From Drechmeria coniospora (taxonomy: Eukaryota; Ascomycota; Sordariomycetes; Hypocreales; Ophiocordycipitaceae): 64,000 bases of DNA. The stretch is taken from contig NC_054391.1 in the NCBI RefSeq assembly GCF_001625195.1, positions 682,001 through 746,000 on the forward strand. The letters run 5' to 3'. The notes beneath the pieces are model-generated. The model searched no databases. It was not told where the DNA came from and was given only the letters and a program-made list of their open reading frames with translations. The position numbers and the translations under genes are program-made. The stretch's first letter is position 1. Each line of letters starts with the position of its first letter. Below, in pieces: positions 60,092-64,000 of the stretch.

Positions 60092-62860
60092 TGGTGTTGT
60101 CTTGTCCGACCCGGAAGCAGATCGGCCAGCCTAGGTAGTCGTCAAGTATGAATTACGTTGCACGCCGCACCAGGCATCGTTGAAAGCTTGCACATTGTCA
60201 TGCTGGTAGTATCAGAGTACGCCTTGAGGAGAAGGACGCCATGGAAACATCGAGCCAGCCAATGTCGTTGTTCGGGTTTGTTCAGAGAATTCAGAGCAGC
60301 AATGTCCAGGTCAGATGGCTCCGAATGGAAATACACTGACTGAGCTGGCATATCAGCAGGTACACGCATAGAGCATTACGTTTATTTCATGCTCAGCCAT
60401 GAGTTTACGACACCGCCGACTCCTCGCAGATTGCGATTATACCTGCTACGTGTTACTGTAGACAGTACAGGTAGTAAGATGGGAATGGAGTTAACGATGC
60501 TTTTCGGTACGTTTCGGAACGAAGTATGCGCACTTAAGGTGTAATTAATTATACCTGTACTGAAAATACTCTGTATTAATTGTGGGTTTTGAGATTGCCG
60601 GGATCTGCTCCTAGGAGGGTTGGTAGGAAACCGGAGGGATGACCCTTGTGCGCACTGGCGTCCTCCCAGAGCCCGTTGATGCTATCGCGGCCGACCTGGT
60701 CGTTGACCATGGACCCCCAAATCCTGCCCCTAAACCGGGAAGAGCGGCATCCTCCCGGTTCCTTTCCGCCGTTACTTGATTTCCTATAGGGCAGTACCCA
60801 CCTCAACCAATACGTAAAGGTGCAATCAGTTCGCTCGATGAGGATGCCTCCCCTCCTCCTCAGACGATATGCCCCGCAGGGATTGGCTCTCTGAACCTCT
60901 TTTATAGTATGAAGTCTGCTTCTTCTATCGCTGCCCTACTCTGTCCGTATGATACGGTAATCTCTTCTCCATCCATGATGTTGCATAACGCGACTACGGC
61001 CGTGATATATTTGTCGCATCTACGCCTTGACTGTAATCGGGCGTACGGGTTGATTGCAGCGTTTACAAAGCGAAAGCGGTTTCCTATATCTGCTGACCTA
61101 ATCTAACAGACGACAGGCTCGTCTAGGACATCGGGCCTTACGAGTTAAGTGTCCAAGAATTGCCGTCGTATGTGCTAGGTGGGAGTATCTTACAAGTGAG
61201 TACGCCGAGGATTCTACCCTTCTTGTAAGCAACGGTCCCCGGCCTACCCGCTACATCCTGAAGTCCTCTTCCATTCTTGCCGTAGGATCGAATGAGAGGC
61301 GTAGAAATGGCTATTTTGCCGAGACAGTCGCAATCTGTGCCCTTGCAGTACCTGGGGTGGCTTAGTTTATGCGGCGTGGAGGTTGGGTTAGCTGGCCAGG
61401 ACCATGATTCGGGCCAGCTTATTGGTCTCGTCAAGTTGGGGTATTTGCCAGGAATCCATACATCCTAATATATTATTGCTTTAACAAGGCGCAGCATGAC
61501 CTTCTCGTCGCACGCGTCCATGTACACCTCGGGGTGGATTGCCCATAGAAACTCGACGTCGGTAGTATCTCCCTTGGTCGATCTCATAAATACAGCAGCA
61601 GCGCTGCATAAAGTCCTGCCGTAATTATTATCTATCAACTGTCGCAAGCTTTCCTGCTTAGTATTTCTGAGCGACGTATAGTCGCCGGAGGTAACGTTAA
61701 GCTGCTCCCTAATACTGTATCGATACAGCTGGATGAGGCAAGCAGGCCTGGGAGCGGGTCGCAAGGGGCGGCCCATAGGCGACCCTGCTGCGTATAATAC
61801 CTCAAAGTTTCCTTCGCTAGCTGCAACGCTCTCCTTATGCGTTGGCTAGTAGCTAGTGAGATTCGCATCGATTACCTCTGGCGAGCTCGGCAATACGATC
61901 ATGGTCTATTTGCAAAGCGCCGCTTCAGCACACCTATGTTTCCTACGGAAGTTGCTTGGGCTAACAACTTCGCAGAATTATAGAGCTGCCTTGTCACCTT
62001 ATCCTCATTGCCCGCTTCATTTGTGTTATAACCGTTTGCCTAAGGGCGTTGTATATTAAGTACTCTTCTCTGCTTAACGTAGCCGTAAGTATCTCGTCTC
62101 TCTGTCCTCGTCTGGTATATAAGAGAAAACCCATAATGTTCTTAGCTTAGTACAGGTAGTTACGGAGGCCGCAAGAAGTCGCAACGATTAGTATAGTAAG
62201 GTTTCGCTCTCGTCTAGGTTACAATTTGGCTGGCTGGTGAGGTCCGAAATGTCGTCTGATATTGATAAAGCATTTCGTTTCACCAGAACAAAACCAAGGC
62301 GCTGTTAAGGCATTGAGGCATTGAGGCATTGAGACTGTATACCACCCTATAGTCCTGGTTCCAGTGCTATTGCAAACGCGTTTTTGGTACGCGTCCTTAC
62401 ATATCAGTCGGACAAACTGTCAACAAACATACAACGTTTCGCCAAAAAGCGACCAAGTAATATAAGCAATATACTGGCAATATGGACAATTCTATATTAT
62501 ATTGTTACAATGTCAAGGGTCTCCATATCGTGTTGGTACAATATCAATGGCCTTGTTATGATGTTAGGCTTTGCCTAACGGAGCTTAGTCATAGGATAGA
62601 GTCACGTGCCAGAGCACGTAATCCGCACCCTATGACTAAGCAGGCATTGGAGTATAAGAACTCCAATGCCTCGTAGAGTTAGAGCTCTGTAGATTTCTTA
62701 ATAACTATTTCCGACCACTAGATACTGGCAGTACTAGTGACTCCATAACAGGCGTCCATATTGTATCGTATGTATTGCAATATATTGTTTTATTGCCATA
62801 TTATTAGCAACACTGGCTGATGATAGCAACAGACTGATTGTCCTTGCGCTGTCTGGCGCT
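60092..62860. other. AT-richer, probably repeat-derived intergenic region
   Basis: Base composition falls compared with the rest of the window, and stop codons are frequent in all frames. Two minus-strand frames (61465-61776 and 61635-61868) are short and unrecognised. CATTGAGG is tandemly repeated at 62308-62333. The segment 62563-62671 holds stacked perfect inverted repeats (listed separately). The look is that of an eroded mobile element or subtelomere-like DNA, but no transposase, reverse transcriptase or intact LTR pair could be identified. Confidence 0.45.
62563..62671. repeat. Three consecutive perfect inverted repeats (hairpin cluster)
   Basis: GTTAGGC/GCCTAAC (62563-62569 and 62573-62579), GCTTAGTCATAGG/CCTATGACTAAGC (62583-62595 and 62629-62641, with a further ACGTG/CACGT inside the loop) and AGGCATTGGAGT/ACTCCAATGCCT (62642-62653 and 62660-62671) follow one another almost without spacing. 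Each would fold into a stem-loop in single-stranded DNA or RNA. Confidence 0.8.
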
Positions 62861-64000
62861 TTATTCATATGGCTTGAAAGAGCACGAGTCGACGTCGACT
62901 TCAGAACGAAGCTTGTCGTAATTGCAGCGCACGACATAGTTCTTCTCGGGGCTGATGAGGCTTACCGACGAGTCCGCCCATAGACGCGCGTAGGCGAAGT
63001 CGTCGGGCTGGACAACGCTCGCAAATTTGTCCAGCAAGGGTTCCCCCCCCGAGGGCTGCGGGTGCAGCTTCTTGAGGGTGTCCAAGACCTCGTCTGGGAC
63101 GAACGGGCTTCCTGGCTGGGTGAGCTCCGGGCCCGAGCCCTCGCTCGGTGGCTGTGCCCAGTTCCCCGTGCCGCCGCTGGTAAAGGGGCTACCCACCAGC
63201 GCGTGCCCCCCCTTGGGCCCGGCCTTGCTGACCTCGGACAGGGCAGCCATCAGGGCGGCCTCGGCCATTGCGGACCAACTGGAGCAGCCTGCTAGCCGGC
63301 CGCTTAACGCCGAACGCCCCCCGCTGCCGATATTGCCGCTGCCATACTTGCTGCCTCGGCCGCGTCCTCCTGGTGGCTTTCCGCCGCCGCCCCTGCCCCT
63401 TTTTTTTATCTTAAAGGGGAGGAAGTTGCAGATTTTTGTTTTGCCGTGGACCTGGCCGCCGTTGCCGTCGTTGGGGCTCGGCTGGCTGCCCCCTGGCCCC
63501 GCGACTTCAGCCATCTTCCCTGCTTGCTTCTTGGGGGGTTCGTCAGTCGGATCCTCTGCACCTGGTAACCTGCAGTCCTGCCCGTGTTTGCAATGCTGAT
63601 TGTTTCGCTGCTGCTGTGGTTCCTGCTGCTGTGGTTGTATCTGTGCTTGTTCCCGTGTTTGCGGGGAGCTGTCGGCGGACGAGTCGCCCGCCTTTACCTG
63701 CGGAGGCTTGTTAGTAAAGACACTTTTTTGCTGTGGCTTCCCGACTTCCTTTGCGTTGTTGGCCCCCGACGTATCGAGCGTAGGCCCTTGGCCGGCCTTG
63801 ATGGGTTTATAGCTGGCCGGAGCCTCCACATAACAGTCGGCTCTCCTGGCTAATCCGCGAAACAATCCGCCAAACAATCCGCCAGATGAGCAAGTACTCT
63901 GTCCATAGACCGTCGGATTGTAGTTTGGGTTTTCGATATATTTACCGCCATGATTGTTGTCCCAGACACCCATTATACCAGACGCGGGAATCGGCCGCGT
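62861..64000 (-). CDS. Hypothetical low-complexity protein, 5' end beyond window
   Basis: The frame is open to the window edge; an in-frame ATG at 63973 would give 370 residues, but the reading continues upstream (TRPIPASGIMGVWDNN), so the gene probably begins outside. The protein has a short ordered start (GVWDNNHGGKYIENPNYNP), then a Gln/Pro/Ser-rich part (QIQPQQQEPQQQRNNQ), a Gly/Arg-rich part (KKRGRGGGGKPPGGRGRG), an Ala-rich helix (SAMAEAALMAALSEVSKAG) and an ordered acidic tail (FASVVQPDDFAYARLWADSS ... VRCNYDKL). I do not recognise the family. One weak possibility is the region downstream of the catalytic domain of a fungal heat-labile-enterotoxin-A-like protein, suggested only by the PIP...G.W...G segment. 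It lies in AT-richer surroundings. Confidence 0.45.
   Translation of the reverse strand, partial: TRPIPASGIMGVWDNNHGGKYIENPNYNPTVYGQSTCSSGGLFGGLFRGLARRADCYVEAPASYKPIKAGQGPTLDTSGANNAKEVGKPQQKSVFTNKPPQVKAGDSSADSSPQTREQAQIQPQQQEPQQQRNNQHCKHGQDCRLPGAEDPTDEPPKKQAGKMAEVAGPGGSQPSPNDGNGGQVHGKTKICNFLPFKIKKRGRGGGGKPPGGRGRGSKYGSGNIGSGGRSALSGRLAGCSSWSAMAEAALMAALSEVSKAGPKGGHALVGSPFTSGGTGNWAQPPSEGSGPELTQPGSPFVPDEVLDTLKKLHPQPSGGEPLLDKFASVVQPDDFAYARLWADSSVSLISPEKNYVVRCNYDKLRSEVDVDSCSFKPYE

Noticed and set aside
61465..61776. Minus-strand frame of 103 residues considered as a transposon fragment
   Set aside because: No transposase, integrase or reverse-transcriptase motif could be recognised; left as part of the AT-richer unannotated stretch.

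Overview
This is genomic DNA from a filamentous ascomycete, most likely a hypocrealean Sordariomycete. The genes are widely spaced on both strands and interrupted by 50-150 nt GT...AG introns with CTAAC/CTGAC-type branch sites. Protein families are fungal (Zn2Cys6 regulator, neutral trehalase, DUR1,2 urea amidolyase, COQ1, VMA12, AVO2-like). Intergenic DNA is sprinkled with the palindrome TACGGAGTA/TACTCCGTA. No species can be named from the sequence alone. The last ~4 kb is visibly poorer in G+C and looks repeat-derived.

Layout. 1-1788 (-): 5' part of an MFS sugar transporter whose 3' end runs off the window. 2574-3908 (+): intronless AnmK/levoglucosan-kinase-family sugar kinase. 4441-6772 (-): neutral trehalase-like gene with an unresolved frame break. 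7718-10001 (+): CorA-like membrane protein. 10621-11760 (+): unknown protein. 13359-14456 (+): short-chain dehydrogenase.

16460-32124 is the most coherent block and looks like an aromatic-acid (salicylate/catechol) catabolic cluster. It holds a Zn2Cys6 regulator (16460-18983), a salicylate-hydroxylase-type FAD monooxygenase (19931-21569), an intradiol catechol dioxygenase (21940-23146), a family III CoA-transferase (24311-26215), an enol-lactonase-like alpha/beta hydrolase (26736-27742), a SnoaL-like protein (28358-28933) and a 2,3-dihydroxybenzoate decarboxylase (31038-32124). The proposed chemistry is salicylate -> 2,3-dihydroxybenzoate -> catechol -> cis,cis-muconate -> lactone -> 3-oxoadipate -> CoA ester. 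The first three steps rest on recognisable enzyme families. The later assignments are inference, because no muconate cycloisomerase or muconolactone isomerase of a known family is present. A higher-order tandem repeat made from the 3' end of the hydrolase gene lies directly behind it.

The second half carries mostly housekeeping genes. These are a DUF3140 plus Tudor-like protein (32989-33974), an Avo2-like TORC2 ankyrin protein (34936-35730), two closely packed hypothetical genes (36471-37924), a gene-poor, repeat-rich interval of ~6.5 kb, an MFS sugar/polyol transporter (44402-46634), an ESCO-type zinc-finger protein lacking an acetyltransferase (47045-47839), the V-ATPase assembly factor VMA12 (48616-49482), a 173-bp triplicated repeat (49554-50076), the mitochondrial polyprenyl diphosphate synthase COQ1 (50581-51987) and urea amidolyase DUR1,2 (54453-60091). 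After that comes an AT-richer stretch with stacked hairpins and a low-complexity ORF open at the right edge.

Intron and exon limits were read by eye and may be off by one or a few bases.
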